Counted from the stretch's first letter, positions 1-12,089 are shown. The stretch is 64,000 nucleotides of DNA from Opisthorchis felineus (GCA_004794785.1 SJOL01007141.1:132480-196479), one strand, 5' to 3'. The notes: generated by a model from the letters alone, not told the origin. Made by a program: numbers and translations.

Positions 1-1260
1 GGTTATTTTCAGGAATCTGGCCTTCCTGGCACAGTCTTTTGACCTATCAACTTCAGACTTCCTCAGCTGTCGATTTGGAAGGGCTCCACCTGCTTTTTGA
101 CTCGGTCGGCGTCTCGGTTGCAGTGATGGGTCTGCTGCGATGGACAGATGGAGTGGCGGCTGTTGTTCATGGCCCTCGAAGGTCGAATGATTCAAGCAGT
201 AGGTTGAGATCCAGAGACTGTTCTGCCGCACTCAGTCGGCCTTACCTGGTTAAAATTCCTTTTCCGTAGTGATGACGCTATAAGTCACGTGACCGATTCT
301 TTCGAGGATGATTCCGACACACCAATTTCTGGTGTTGGTGATTATCCCTCACTAGTACGTGGCTGCTAGATCGACTTTCTTCCTGTGGCTTATTGAGCGC
401 ACGTAAATGTCGGCGGGATAGGGTCGTGCGTAAGCGTCAACCGCCTGTTCATAGAATATGTTGGAGGGTAGTCGCTACGAGAGTGTGGGTTCGGAGTTGC
501 TCTGTAGTTCAACAAGAAAGTGCTGTAGATTTCTGCCGTGGTACCTTTTCTCTTTGATTTTCTCAAGATGCGCTCAGAGGTATCTACGAAGCCCTCAGTC
601 AGACCACTCGACTGCGAATGGAATGGTGGGGAAGTAATGTATGTGACGCCATACCTTCGGACGATACCACCAAACTGGTAGGATGTGAACGGCGTACCGT
701 TATCGGACACAATTGTTTCTGGAAGGCCTAGTGTTGAAAACGGATGTCGCAGTTAAGTGATGGTTGCCACCCTTGTTGTCTCAGGTGTAACAAAAACTTC
801 AGGCAAACAATGATTGGGAAGGTTCTGTCATTAACTGGTTCGGCAAAATCCACGTGGATGGGCGACCATGGTGTTTTTGGTTGTTACCAAAGCTGCGGCT
901 GCGTGCCGATATACCGCTCCATATGTTCATCGGTATCGGGCCAATAAACACAGCTGCGAGCGAAGGTTTTCATGCGACTTATCCCTGGATGTCCATTATA
1001 AAATTTGTCAATCCTCGATGTCAAACTCAAACGCGTGGAATACATCGGAGTCATCAGCGTATTTGAACTGGATAGGAAAACCAGAGGTGATCATCATCTC
1101 TATTGCTCACAAGAACAGACAATAGGGAAGTACAATGGCTTGTGAGGTAGCTTGTAGCTTGTAAAGTGGTCGTCAGTTAGCTGGACCAGGCCCTGTTTAC
1201 CTCTCCTCAGTGGAAGGCTGCAGCGGTTGTCCTGCGTCAGGTATACAACATTAAAAATCT
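1..1260 (-). pseudogene. Ty3/gypsy retrotransposon pol relic (integrase, broken)
   Basis: Read on the minus strand this is the 3' part of a gypsy-type pol. Around 1000-890 one frame reads KFYNGHPGISRMKTFARSC then VYWPD, the H-H half of the integrase HHCC zinc finger. A frame shift later comes PWSPIHVDFAEPVNDRTFP (about 850-790), the start of the DDE core. From 710 to 390 there is an unbroken 106-residue block starting after ETIV with SDNGTPF, the second catalytic aspartate region, then SPPFHSQSSG and LLNYRATPNP, all gypsy integrase hallmarks. Below 390 the C-terminal tail continues in pieces (NQVRPTECGR near 235). Frames change several times and stops interrupt it, so it is dead. The linker above 1000 (LTDDHFTSYKLPHKPL) fits the RNase H to integrase spacer; no RT is visible. 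The element runs off the left edge. Confidence 0.8.
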
Positions 1261-2024
1261 TCAATCCGTTGCTGAAGTGACAGACTGGACAAGGTATGCA
1301 ACAGCGCCTGCTGTGAGACAAGACCGGCGATGTACGGCTTGGTCCAGTGGGACACCTGCAATCAATTCAGGTAGATTCAATAGGTCAGAGTTGGAAGCGA
1401 TCGGCCCAAGCCCTATTGTCCCTTTCTTTGGCACCAGTCAAGAATAGTGCCAATGGAAACTGAGTCAGCAAACAAAACGGATACTGACTCACTGAGGATG
1501 TAAACACGCTCTTCAAAGAGCAGTAGCGATAAGTTACCGGCTCCACACACTTTGCCTGCCTTCATTCGTTCATGTTCCTACACACTTTTGACGCTGTGCC
1601 ATCCGTGGTAGTAAACTTGGTGGCGGCGAATGCAGTGTCCGAAAGTCCCTGATTGGTTTTGTCGAGTTCAGGGATAGAGGAACACATCTTTGTTTTTTCG
1701 TCACCTACCTCTTTCAGGACTCGCCACACTTCATGATAGATTTTACTTCCGATAATCGTATTGACATAGATCCTGCTGAGGGGGCTGACTACTCGTGTAA
1801 GCTCTGTGACCTCTGCATCACTTCCTCTTTTCTAAGAGCATTCCTTTTTTTCGTAGATGCTTAATTGATGGAGAAGAGAACCATTCATCGCTAATGTTAA
1901 TGAAGACCGCTCCATGTAGGTAAATAATGTCGACGAAAAGGAGTCAGTGGTCAGGTAATTTTTTTGGGAACCAGGCGTAATGTATTGGTCCGTGAACCCA
2001 AAAGCAAGGATTGCATTCCAAACT
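1261..2024. other. No recognised feature
   Basis: Unassigned sequence between the gypsy relic and the composite SINE. It may still contain upstream gypsy pol (RNase H side), but no motif could be read with confidence on either strand. Confidence 0.4.
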
Positions 2025-2470
2025 GTCACGAAGAGACTGGACCTTACCGTGGTGTGACGGTTTGCGCACCTCAGTGACCCATTAAGCTAAACTGGGGTGT
2101 GTCCCCGGGACACTCACATAGTCTCTCGTACCAGGTTGGTTGATGGTTAGAGGTCTGACGAACACAGTCTCCTGGTCCTCCAGGTTGGGGGTTGGAACAT
2201 GTGGCGGCTTGTTCCGAAGAAATGGTAATGCATTTGCATTTCCCGCCAAACACCGCTGCCTTGCGGTTAGGCTTTTGAGTCAAAGGCTTTAGTTGAGGAC
2301 CCTAATCGTCCTCCTGTCCAGGTGTGGGCGCCCTGACAGTATCCCAGCCCACGTACAACCATGATACCTACGTCTAACAATAAACTCATGCCTACGGCAG
2401 TGAAGCGTTGGTGCTGAACACTGATGTCATGCTGTCGATGCTGCTGCTGCTGCTGATGATGATGATACAT
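2025..2470 (+). mobile_element. Composite SINE E, copy 1: tRNA-like head joined to LINE tail
   Basis: The head (2025-2393) begins GTCACGAAGAGACTGG and matches a second copy at 46474-46840 almost base for base. Inside it TGGTTGATGGTTAGAGG (about 2136) followed by CCAGGTTGGGGGTTGGAAC (about 2180) resemble pol III A and B boxes. Directly after the head comes a short tail, GCTGAACACTGATGTCATGC followed by CTG and GAT triplets, which is the 3' end of the RTE-like LINE seen at 47340-47430. The head is therefore a SINE that uses a LINE 3' end, presumably for mobilisation by that LINE's reverse transcriptase (inference from the shared tail). Confidence 0.75.
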
Positions 2471-4158
2471 TCCAGAGTTGAGCAACTGATTCACTTTGGG
2501 AAATATTCGTATCGAACATCTGTGGAACGACGCCAGTCTCTTTTGTCGTGCGTCACGACATCGCTTCCTCCTGGTAATAAGGCGGACGGGACGATCAACT
2601 CGAAAAAAATCGTGCATCTATAGCCAGGTGTTACAATCTTCGAAATCCAAGCAAAATAACTCCATTATTTCTGTGACCTTTCCGGGATAGACCCGCGAGA
2701 TGAGTGTACAATCTTTCCGGGTGACGAACAGACGTTACCAGTGGTCAACTCGGGGATTTGTCCTGTTTCTTGACATAATTTTTAAGAGGAACGGTCCAAC
2801 TAGCTCGTTGTTTCTTATACACGCTTGGGAAGTATCGTCTCTAGCGATTTCTAACACAGTGACTGAATTCCTTTTTTGACCGTGCAAAAAAAAAAGATTT
2901 TAAATAAATGAATGATGCGGGTGAGTTGGTGAAATCGACAATTCGGTCCAAAATTGGGAAAAATGGCCAGTTTTAACCCCCCGACAGCGAATTTTGTCGA
3001 GTGTGGATCATTTGCCTCCACCATACTTCATGGGTGCTGGTCGTCGAAAACTGTTAGTCACTGATCCTCCTACACTGGTACAACCCATGTTTCACCTGCG
3101 TATAACGGCTTGGCGCGTACGGTTCCACACAGTGCCTCTCAGCGAAAGACTAATTCATCGTGGCTGATGGAGGCTGGTGGAAGCTGTGTGAGTATGAGTG
3201 GTTCGATCAGAAACTTCATTCTCCAGTTCACTGTTGCTGCATTGACTTCCGAGCTAAATGTTCTCGCCGAGAGTGTGAATTGACGCAGTAGATGGCCGGT
3301 CAAACAACGTCGATTTGTACTTTTTTGGGGTGATCCTAAGTTCAAATAAACGAGTGGAAGTAATACAAATTGTCCTGCGCTCCAAACGCTGGATCGTCTG
3401 CTTATTTCACTCTTCAGTATTTTGTCTGTGCCTAATTTCACTCATATGGAGTGGCCCCGAATCGAGGTCGCGAGTAGTGGGATTTGGTCAACGTGCCTCC
3501 GTCTGTGGTCGTGGTCTTTTAAATGGAAACCGCCAAATCCCAAGTTTTATCGGACAACCGAATGAACTCCAGTTTGAATGTCCATTTTTATCGAAGATCT
3601 GTAATGTCTGCTCATGTTTTATACTATAGTCTTCGATCCCGCATGAAATGTTCTCGCACAATGGGCAATAAATATCACGTTTAATTGAGGACTTAAATGC
3701 CCATTTTATTCGCAGAAGCTTCATAAATGAAGTAGGACCTCTAACTTTCTGTGGTCCTGAAAAACATTTACGTTAACTAGTCGTCCTCAGATTTATTGTC
3801 ACGTGAAGGACATTATGCACAATACGATAAATGAGTAAATCTATACTGATATTGATATATTGATCAATTGTGACTCTGCAAAGTGGAACGCAATCCAACA
3901 ACAGCATTGACTTTCACTTTGTTTTCGTGTATACGGATGGATAGCAAGGTTGGTATTCGAGATTGAATGAAACCATCTTGGCGGCGCTTCATTATCGGGA
4001 TAATCGATTTTGGTTTAGTTTTTTATTACCCACAAAAGTGGTTTACCGTTGGGGGGGGGGGGGAGAATCTCTGGTTAGGGATTCCTTCTAAGAATGGAGG
4101 GCATTGAATCAGTTGGAAACATGATGCAACCAGTACAACATTAAAAATTACTCTAGTG
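2471..4158. other. Unique sequence, no gene recognised
   Basis: AT-rich unique DNA. The only visible structures are a short imperfect direct repeat (about 3571-3600 and 3690-3722) and a run of 13 G at 4051-4063. No exon-like block with splice signals was found. Confidence 0.5.
4051..4063 (+). repeat. Poly-G run (13 bases)
   Basis: Thirteen consecutive G after GTTTACCGTT. Homopolymer length in such runs is often uncertain in assemblies. Confidence 0.9.
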
Positions 4159-4364
4159 TTTAGAGATACGAGGGGGCGAGATGGCTCAGTGGCGCGAATT
4201 TACTGACCGGAAGGTCTGTGGTTCAAAACCGACCTCTGCCTCTCGACTTCCCCCGTCTAGGCTTGGGCAACCTGGCAGTATCCCAGCCGTCATGCTTTCT
4301 GGTGGCATGGCAGTTAGGCACCAAAAGGGTGGTACAGCTAAACGATTTTTTTAGAGATACAAGG
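4159..4364 (+). mobile_element. Family A tRNA-derived SINE, copy 1, with target-site duplication
   Basis: The body (4174-4349) starts GAGATGGCTCAGTGG (pol III A box), continues TTACTGACCGGAAGGTC and a B box (GTGGTTCAAAACC), then the family-specific part with TCTAGGCTTGGGCAACCTGG and GGCATGGCAGTTAGGCACC, ending ACGATTTTTTT. It is flanked by a 15-bp direct repeat, TTTAGAGATACGAGG (4159-4173) and TTTAGAGATACAAGG (4350-4364), one mismatch: a clear target-site duplication. Four bases of the A arm are missing (TTAGA deleted after CAGTGG). The whole insert is a retroposed tRNA-like unit, not a working tRNA gene. Confidence 0.9.
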
Positions 4365-4806
4365 TTTAGAAATGAAACACAGGAGGGTGAATTAATAGAT
4401 GAACATGAGTGTATCGGTCGACTGAACGATTGTGGAGTATTTACCTTGGTAGTACCGATAAACCAAGGAGGGGAGCTAAATCCCAGCGGCGGGTTTGGAG
4501 ACTATGGGTCAACGAACGGGAGGGAGTCAACGGGACGCATAACATTTGTTCGAATACTATATAGGAGTGAAAGATATGTGCAGGGAGCATTGCCCTAAAT
4601 ATGACGGCAGTATTTCATAGTGGGACGGATCTGGCAAGTGCACAAGAGATGAACTTGGGAGGGAGGAGAATGTTTACGAGGGAGAAGAAGTCTTGGATTC
4701 CTTGCGATGGGTTCAGTTCAGATTGTTCGAAAAAGAACGACCAAGAAGTTGGCAGTTGGATAATTGAGGTATCGGGTTAGAATCAATATGGAGTTACGGA
4801 GGAACG

Positions 4807-4970
4807 GCAGCTGTAGCATCCTTTCGGTGACTAGCTGCCATGCCACCAGAAGGAAACACGAGGGCTGAGCTACCGTCAGGTTGCCCAAGACTAGACAGGG
4901 GAAGTCGAGACAGAGGTCGGTTTCGAACCACGGACCTTCCGGTCAGTAAATTCGTGCTCTAACCACTGAG
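4807..4970 (-). mobile_element. Family A SINE, copy 2
   Basis: Reverse-complement copy: CAGCTGTAGCATCC ... GCCATGCCACCAGAAGG ... CAGGTTGCCCAAG ... TTTCGAACCACGGACC ... CTCTAACCACTGAG. The last ten bases of the tRNA-like 5' end (the GAGCCATCTC part) are missing or replaced, so it is slightly 5'-truncated. B box present, A box partly lost. Confidence 0.85.
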
Positions 4971-6215
4971 GGGAAGAGAAACGAGTGAATTTGTTTTGAC
5001 TCGAATGTCGCTGTGTTCAACGAGTCCCAAGCAGGAATTTCTGAAAAGGTTGGCGTTCGGTGTAATGTTGACATGTACGCTGTCATCACTAATCCGAGAT
5101 GGGACAGATCTTCCAAGAAGAGGGCCCAGGTAGCAAAGTGTAACTAATGCGGCTGAGCCTAGCAGCTACCTTTTGAGTGGCATCAGACTCTGCGTTTAAC
5201 AGTATTTCGACCGTACTGGGTAATGCGTCGGCACTCACAGTCAACTGATGGACGATGGAGTGTGTGGTTTTCGAGGCCAACCTTTTCTTCGGAAGAAGGC
5301 AATATTGCTGCTTCCATAAATAAGTGACATGCTGGTCGCCTGGTGGAAACTCCCTCCTGCCTTCACACTCACACTTCACAGGACAGTACGGTAATTTGAT
5401 TACTCGCAGTGCGACTTCTCGCGCTGAACCCAGGCCATCCGGTCTAGGTTGCAGCTTCAGGTTGGGAATTGTTTGGCGAAGTGACTGTAGAACTTTGGGT
5501 AAAATGGGCGAGAGATGGGATAAAGATGGGACTGTGGTTTGTTCGGATCGGATAAGGAGCTACCCTGGGAGATACGGAGTACGTGGGGTCTTTTCTCAGC
5601 AGAGGGTAGATGAAAAGATGAAAGGAGCGGTATCTGAGCAGTGAGTCATGCAGGACAGGCACGGAACAAAATACCTTCCGGACCGAAGGCGTTTGGCGAC
5701 AGTGGACATTGGCTTACAGCCCTAGTTGAATTGTCCTCATCATCATCAGCTGTAAGAACCGCGTACTTGTCGTACAGTGGTTGTAGCTGTCACAGCTTCG
5801 TTGACCGGTGATTTGGGGAGGTGGGTTATGTAGCTGCGCATTGGAGGCGGGAGCTGATAAATTGGTGCGTAAATACAGCATTGTCAGTGGACTGTCAAGT
5901 GGGGGTATTTGGAAATTGTTTGGAGCTACAGAATAGACTTGGACGGAAGTTGGAGTTTTCGTGAGCGTGGGGTGGGGTGGGGTGGGGTGGAATGGTGAGA
6001 TTCGAGACAAAACGCTGAGCAGGTGCTGCAGACCGCTCTTGGGGAAGGCAGGAACAGGAGTAGTCGAGGGAGAACAGAAATTCCAACTCACTGCTTTCGC
6101 AAGGTTCTACAAATATCGACTTCCGACAGGTGTATTGGACAGTTGATCGATCTTGCGACTGACAAACACATTCATAAGCTTTCCGACGATGCAGCGCAAG
6201 ATTTGCGGGTAATAG
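4971..6215. other. Unique sequence, no gene recognised
   Basis: Contains several open frames on both strands around 5895-6290 with no recognisable domain, and a (GGGGT)n run. No splice-flanked conserved block was found. Confidence 0.4.
5968..5990 (+). repeat. (GGGGT)n short tandem repeat
   Basis: About five GGGGT units in a row. Four or more G-runs this close could fold into a G-quadruplex on the plus strand. Confidence 0.85.
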
Positions 6216-6340
6216 TCTAGATAGGTCAATGGTTAAGGAATGAATGTACTGGCCGAAAGATCCGTGGTTCGAACCCAACCCCGACATCTCGAATACTCCT
6301 TTTTAGGCTTGAGCAACATGACAATATCTCATCCCAAGAC
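6216..6340 (+). mobile_element. Old, diverged family A-like SINE
   Basis: A-box-like AGGTCAATGGTTAAGG, then GGTTCGAACCCAACC (B box) and the shared body piece TTTTTAGGCTTGAGCAAC followed by CAATATCTCATCCC. It follows the family A order but is much more diverged and has lost its 3' end. It groups best with the copy at 32199. Confidence 0.65.
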
Positions 6341-7511
6341 GGAGGTATATGATGAACCGAAGTTTAAATAGGAATGGAGCGAACCTACCTGAAAGCCATT
6401 TTTATGGTGGAGTTATTGGCTTTCGGAGAATAATTAAGCGTAATTAGCATGCAAAAGACTTTTACGGAAAAAATGAACATATGTGGTATTGCGAGACTCG
6501 GAGAAGCATTCGGGGGCAAAAATAATCCATTCGAACTGTACGAGTACGGTTCAGTGATGTACAAATTGAGACGCACATGATCCCGAAAATTACGCTCAGG
6601 AAACATCGCGGTCAGTATTTTTGAACAATACTGCAGATCTCACATTATTGATCTTCAACAGCCTTACAACTGCCCAGCAGTGTCACGTGACGTCTTTGGA
6701 CTGAACTAATGGATGTTCATCTCATAGTTGAGCAACAGGAATATCTTATTTCCCCTGGTGATCACCTGGGCTAGTCAGCTGGGTTACCAGGCGCATAACT
6801 GAGGCTTACTCGAATGACTGACTATGCACTACTTGTAAGTATTCGTAGCATTGACTGGAGGAACTATTCCAACCACTGACACGCTCATTTTGTTGTCCAG
6901 TCCGTGATTTTCCGGTTTGCACAATCCATGAGACCGTTAATTTTTTTACGGACAATTCAGTCGTCAAGTTGATCAAGCATTATCAAGAACGGACTTTGGA
7001 GGTAACCAGTAGAGCGGAACTCGGCATTTAAATCACCTGGCTCCCCATAGCCAAACAATTATAACACCAAAATCTATTCACATTTCCCTATTTCTGATAA
7101 GAATGTAATGCCTTTTGGGAATTGTAACGCCGAAACTTGTCAAAATCTCCTGGTCCTTTTTGCAGAATGGAGTTGTTATTTTGTCCACCAATCTGTTAGT
7201 GACTTATTTGGGAACGATGAAGTCCTTATTCGGAGGGAACACATATGAGAGCATCATTTTATCCTATCGAATTATCACGTTAGGTGAACGCAACAAGGTC
7301 CACAATTTGTACAAGGGCTGAGCATCTATCTCTGTTGGTTTTCCTTCGTTGCTTAGTTCTGCTGATCGATGGAGATGAACAAAATGCAATCGTTAATCCT
7401 GCACAAGGTTATGTCCATTTTATGCACCAGGACCCTTCTGTAATCATCACTGACTAGACCTGTCGAAGTAAGCCATCCTAACACGATGCGTGCTGCGTTG
7501 TATACCTGATT
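6341..7511. other. Unique sequence, no gene recognised
   Basis: AT-rich DNA with short open frames only; nothing recognised on either strand. Confidence 0.4.
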
Positions 7512-7700
7512 AAAAAATAATCGTCCAGCTGTAACACCCTTTCGGTGCCTAGCTGCCATGCCACCCGAAAGAATCACGAGGGCTGAGATAGTGCCAGGTT
7601 GCCCAAGCCTAAACAAGAGCAGTCGAGATGCAGAGGTCGGGTTCGAACCACGCACCTTCCGGTCAGTGAATTCGCGCTTTAACTACTGAACCATCTGGAG
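7512..7700 (-). mobile_element. Family A SINE, copy 3
   Basis: Full-length reverse-complement copy: AATAATCGTCCAGCTGTAAC at the 3' end, CAGGTTGCCCAAGCC in the body, GGTTCGAACCACGCACC (B box) and CTACTGAACCATCTGG (A box). No convincing flanking duplication seen. Confidence 0.85.
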
Positions 7701-7989
7701 CTCTTGCATACCTTAAGCTGGTGTTAGTCCATGAATTAAAAAATACCCTAGAAAAGAAGTACATTGTTTAATTTGGGGATGGAGAGGGCCACTCAGCTGC
7801 TAAAGTGGGAAAAAATTTGCTCACGCTGCTACCGCTACGGTGGTAGGCGTTCAATTCCCAATTATGACGGAAACTTGACGAGTAGCGATAAAAAACGGTT
7901 GCTGTTCGGAGTTGGTTGTTTTATGGCGACACATTATCAGGGGTTTCGTACTCTAGTTACCATTCTTGCCTGTTTATATTGGTTGTGAA

Positions 7990-8690
7990 TGATCCGCCTA
8001 CTCCAGATGCGGAACAATGTAGATCGCTAGGTAGTCATTCCTTGTCATTCATTTTTCATCCTTGCACATTTGCTGGGTTTTTAACCTCATTCTCTCCGTT
8101 TGGTTGCCATCCGTTTAGCCTCCATCGAAGATGATCCCACAGTCGCCAACTTTCGATACACCACCTGCCGTTTCATACATACCCAGAAGAAGTTGATGTT
8201 TTTCAAGCCTATTCAGTGTTTTACACCCGTGCGATTCATTCTCCCGTCTCGTTTAACCGCCACGCTACTTCACAAAGATCTATATATATGACTGCCTTCC
8301 GTCCTGAGTTTGACCATTACTTTTCGTTGCTGCTGCCGTTTTAGCCTTGGATTGAGCACATGGTAGATTTTTTCGACGACTACCGTCATGACGCAATTCG
8401 TGCATATCTCTCGCTCTCTCAGTGCCCTTGCATGCCATCTTTTTCCTCCCATATTTCTCGAATCTCCCCTCGAGCCTTCTGTGGGTCGCACCGACGATTT
8501 TCAAAGTGACGCCCAACGTTTTGGCAGTGTAAACTTGTTTGTGTCAAAGATTGATTTTTCTTCCCAAGCTGTCCAACACACGTTTTGTTGCCACGTTCCT
8601 TATTCAGAATTTTCCTTGGTTCACCCTTCTCTCCATACCTCCGTGGAACCGGTATGTTTTGTGTAATATTAACCGAAAACAGATGTGTCC
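7990..8690. other. Pyrimidine-rich tract
   Basis: For about 700 bases the plus strand is rich in C and T with many CTC, TTC and CCTT runs. The reverse strand consequently shows purine-rich open frames (for example 8796-8419) that are probably composition artefacts. No coding motif recognised. Confidence 0.4.
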
Positions 8691-8821
8691 CCTTCCACCG
8701 AATAGAAAAGAGTTGCCAAATGTTGGGATTCTCCGTATGCATGAAAATCTGGATTCGTATAAATATATATATTTTACCCGTGTTTTGGCGGTTCACCTGC
8801 GATGGGGTCCCTGTATTGCGG

Positions 8822-9010
8822 AGCGTGCAAGATGGCTCAGTGGTTAGAGCGCGAATTTACTGACCGGAAGGTGCGTGGTTCGAACCCGACCTCTGCCTCT
8901 CGATTTCCCCTGTCTAGGTAGTATCTCAGCCCTCGTGCTTCTTTCGGGTGGCATGGCAGCTAGGCACCGAAAGGCTGTTACAGCTGAACGATTATTTTTT
9001 TAACGTGCAG
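8822..9010 (+). mobile_element. Family A SINE, copy 4
   Basis: Body 8828-9001: AAGATGGCTCAGTGGTTAGA (A box), TGGTTCGAACCCGACC (B box), then TCTAGG joined straight to TAGTATCTCAG, so about 15 bases of the usual CTTGGGCAACCTGGC segment are deleted. The tail is CGATTATTTTTTT. CGTGCA occurs just before the body (8824-8829) and just after it (9004-9009), possibly a short target-site duplication. Confidence 0.87.
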
Positions 9011-9255
9011 CTTGTCACAACTTATCCTTGGAGTTCAGTGCTTATTGATCCCAAAGGACCCCTTGTTTCGTTCTTTGTCGTAGATGAATGATGATATGTC
9101 ATGCTCGAGAGATTCGAGATAGAGAGGACATGTGCTGCGATATGTCAGCGTTTCTTTGACTCTCTTCAGTCGCCGACGTAAAACATGCAAGTTTTATAGA
9201 GAGAGGAAACAGTTTTGAACAGATACTGGTTGGCTGATTTTTGTGAGGCACCTGA

Positions 9256-9600
9256 TCAGTGCCAGGTTATCCAAATCACTTGCTTCAACTGTTTTTGTGC
9301 ACATATGCTAGGCTGGTTTGATTCGATCAGCAGCGATTTGCTTGTCTCTAAAACCTTAAGATTGACTGGGTCAATCCGATGGCCAGCATCTAACAGTTGT
9401 CTGACTACTGACCGTGTAGGATTACGATTAGACCTTTGACTCGACGGTTTTCCTGACAGCAGTTGAATTATGCACTTTGGAATGTGCACGTTTCTCCAGG
9501 TTTCTGTCCTGCCGGTGCAAGCATCTCCGCAGCCGCTGGACAACTCGTTTGTTCCTGTACGGGCCCAAACACTCTTGCGGTGTTTCAATCCTCGTTCTCT
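9256..9600 (-). pseudogene. Penelope-like element: GIY-YIG endonuclease relic
   Basis: Within a 134-codon minus-strand frame (9660-9256) the segment LSSGCGDACTGRTETWRNVHI corresponds to the GIY-YIG core of Penelope-like endonucleases (pattern like CxCGxxYxGRTxR, with Y changed to C here). About 35 residues later SVVRQLLDAGHRIDPVNLK fits the conserved SxxxxHxxxxGHxxD region of the same domain. It ends at ITWH. The Penelope-type reverse transcriptase expected upstream (above 9660) could not be read, so this is a 5'-truncated or decayed copy. Assignment is from motif spacing only. Confidence 0.55.
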
Positions 9601-9660
9601 CTTCTGGTAGCTATGCATTAAGAGTGTATCGCAGCTGGACAATTCTGTTTGGTTAGGCAA

Positions 9661-11100
9661 TGTTTCCTCTGTTAAACGGGTTCGATCGCATCAGACAGCC
9701 GATTGTAGTTCCAAGTGCCAGCAAGTTGTGCAACTGTTTTTGGGTGATCCGGATGTTATCCACAATGATCAAGAATCCTCACGAAGGGCGTCATATTAGT
9801 GAACCGTGGCCCACCTTCATATTTGTTAACAGCTGATTTGTGCTTGAGTCTCTTTGGATTCAATATATGGCTTGATATGACGACTGTCTTGTAGTTATTT
9901 GAAACTGGATGATATTTTCAAAGACATTTAGAACTGTGAGAAAGAATATCGTGCAGTTTGGATACCTTAAGGTCTACAAAAGATCGTGGTTCACACTATT
10001 TCCAAGGAAGATGTGCACAGGCTGCTCAACTGGGTCAGCACCATAACCATAGCGAGATTTGGTTGCCTACCTTGCTGGAACTGTTCTTCGACCTTTTCAC
10101 GCCATCTCAAATTCTGGTCTCTGTGGCCTACCGACGCAGCTGCCAGTCGAAGTTACTGCGTCCCCATGTGTTGCTCACTAAAATACCACACATATAGCTT
10201 CTCCTTGCTTTACCTTCTCAATTGTGGGCTCAACATTCAGACCTGAATACCGTCTGGTTGGATCTAGCTGTGTTTCAAGTTTGGATGCTATTGACATTAC
10301 CTGACGGCTTGGTTTCTTCCATAATGGTGTGCATTTGACACGTGCTCTGCCAAACTTGGTTAATCCACTTGATCACACTGTGCAGACAACTAACTGTACG
10401 TTATTGAAATCTGCACTCTAGCAGGTCTGTGTTCATCGTTTCAGATGGGTTTGTTAGACAATTGATAAGTTTATTGCTGAGCAGTGTTTCGCTCTTGACA
10501 CAAAAGCTCTGTCGGGCCAAGGGAGTAAGTTAGCGTTGTTTACCACAGCTCTCTGTTGTTCAGCTTGTGACATCAGTCGATGTGATTTGAATGACAAATG
10601 AAAATTGGTATGGCGCACATTTGGCGTCTGAAGAGTAAGGAATTCGATGCGTGGAAGTTCTTCATGTTTTGAGGTGTCAGATTGTATGATATTTCAGTGA
10701 CTACGCAACTTTCCGTAGATGAGTATCCATGTTAAGCTTAAGAGAAACGATATTCCGGATTTAGTAGAGAACTTGATACCTACCAGTTTCCAGCCAGAGT
10801 TTCTAGGTATCCGAGCATCGCTCATGCGAATATATGCGACTTTTACTTCACGGGTAATCGTACGGTACCCTACACCGTACAGATAAGTTGTCATGCTGCA
10901 AAACAATTTGCACGGAGAAACGCAGCTAATTTATTCGCTGACAAAGCGCAACGTTGGTCCTCAGTGGCTGATAAAGACGAAGGACGAACCATGTTGGGTG
11001 CTCCAGCTACGGATATACTAGTTCAGTTCGTCTAGCTTGACAAAGTTGTAACAAGCCTTCAGTGAAATGGCCCAGTAGTATCAGCTAGAATCCGCGTGCG
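9661..11100. other. No recognised feature
   Basis: Upstream side of the Penelope relic on the minus strand; RT motifs were looked for and not found. No exon candidates. Confidence 0.35.
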
Positions 11101-11104
11101 AGTA

Positions 11105-11340
11105 TTAGCGTAGGGAATTCAGGTTGTTGAAATGTGGTGGTTCCAGCTGCTGCGGTTTCGTTCCTTGAGGGTGGGGATCTGCTTGCCCGCCATGCCACGA
11201 GGTGAGAGGAACGCGGTGAATGCGATAGCTTTGATGCAAAGCCGCCATTAGCCGCGTGATACAGCCATATCTTTCGGGGTCACTAACCATTGATCCCCCG
11301 CTCCCATCCGAGGAGACGGCAGTTACCAACGTGACTGAGT
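11105..11340 (-). mobile_element. RTE-like LINE family L2, 3' end fragment
   Basis: On the minus strand GTAACTGCCGTCTCCTCGG gives NCRLLGW, the same residues as near the C-terminus of the 33-35 kb LINE (DNCRLLGWG). Downstream comes a 3' untranslated piece ending AACCGCAGCAGCTGGAACC, matching AACTGTAGCAGCTGGAACC in that element. Only the last few dozen codons plus 3' region are present: a 5'-truncated insertion. Confidence 0.7.
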
Positions 11341-12088
11341 TGCCTAATGACTATGTAAGTGGAGCACAAGAAGCGCTTGAAAGTTAACGGTCTCCGTCTC
11401 CATCGTTTTGCACATTTTCTCCTCGAAAAAGGTGACTAGCCAAAGCGGTTGCCCTCTTATTCGATGGGACAACGCTCGGGATGAAACACATGGCTAGGAA
11501 TTCTTAGCGGCAGTTTGTCTTAGTAATGAAATAACCAACCACATTACGAAAGCTCGAGCGCTGTCGTCACCGATGACCCCAACTGGTGCGTCGTTTACAG
11601 TACGAGCTTCTGTGTGGAGGGTATAATTTTGACTGCCTAAGAACGACGAATATTCGGTACACAACGGCATTCGTTCTTCATAATTGCGACCTTCATACAA
11701 CACCAAACTCGGTGACTGAGACGTGTACCATGGATATAAGGACACCTGCTATCCCGATGGATTTTATTCGGAAACACAGCATAAGAGTGGAAAAGAGAAT
11801 AAGAGGATTAACCACTGATATGGAGTGAACGAATTAAAGTTCTGAGGTTCACAGTAGCCTCATTTCTGGGATGAGGGCCAGAAAAGGACGAATTGCGTGG
11901 ATACGAACGCTTCCTGGCCCATATATATAACGTATTATACATCAGGTAACAACATATTCATATATATAGTTGTGGGTCTGTTTAAGCTTGAATGATATGG
12001 TCTGGATGCAGTGTTTCCCGCTCATTTACAGGACTCTGAAAAAACAGAATCCATGTGGTAAAACAACGAACGCAAACTTGCTCTTTTC
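11341..12088. other. Unique sequence, no gene recognised
   Basis: Short open frames only (for example 11586-11828 and its complement); no recognised motif. Confidence 0.4.
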
Positions 12089-12089
12089 A

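Noticed and set aside
8419..8796. 125-codon minus-strand frame rich in charged residues
   Set aside because: Arises opposite a pyrimidine-rich tract; composition explains it and no motif is present.
8828..8900. tRNA gene calls at the SINE heads (A and B boxes)
   Set aside because: Each is embedded in a longer repeated body, has flanking duplications in some copies, and lacks a proper acceptor stem; they are SINE heads, not tRNA genes.
10964..10990. CTGATAA ... GGACGAACC resembling a hammerhead core
   Set aside because: Stem II does not pair and both conserved blocks are altered; no related copies seen.
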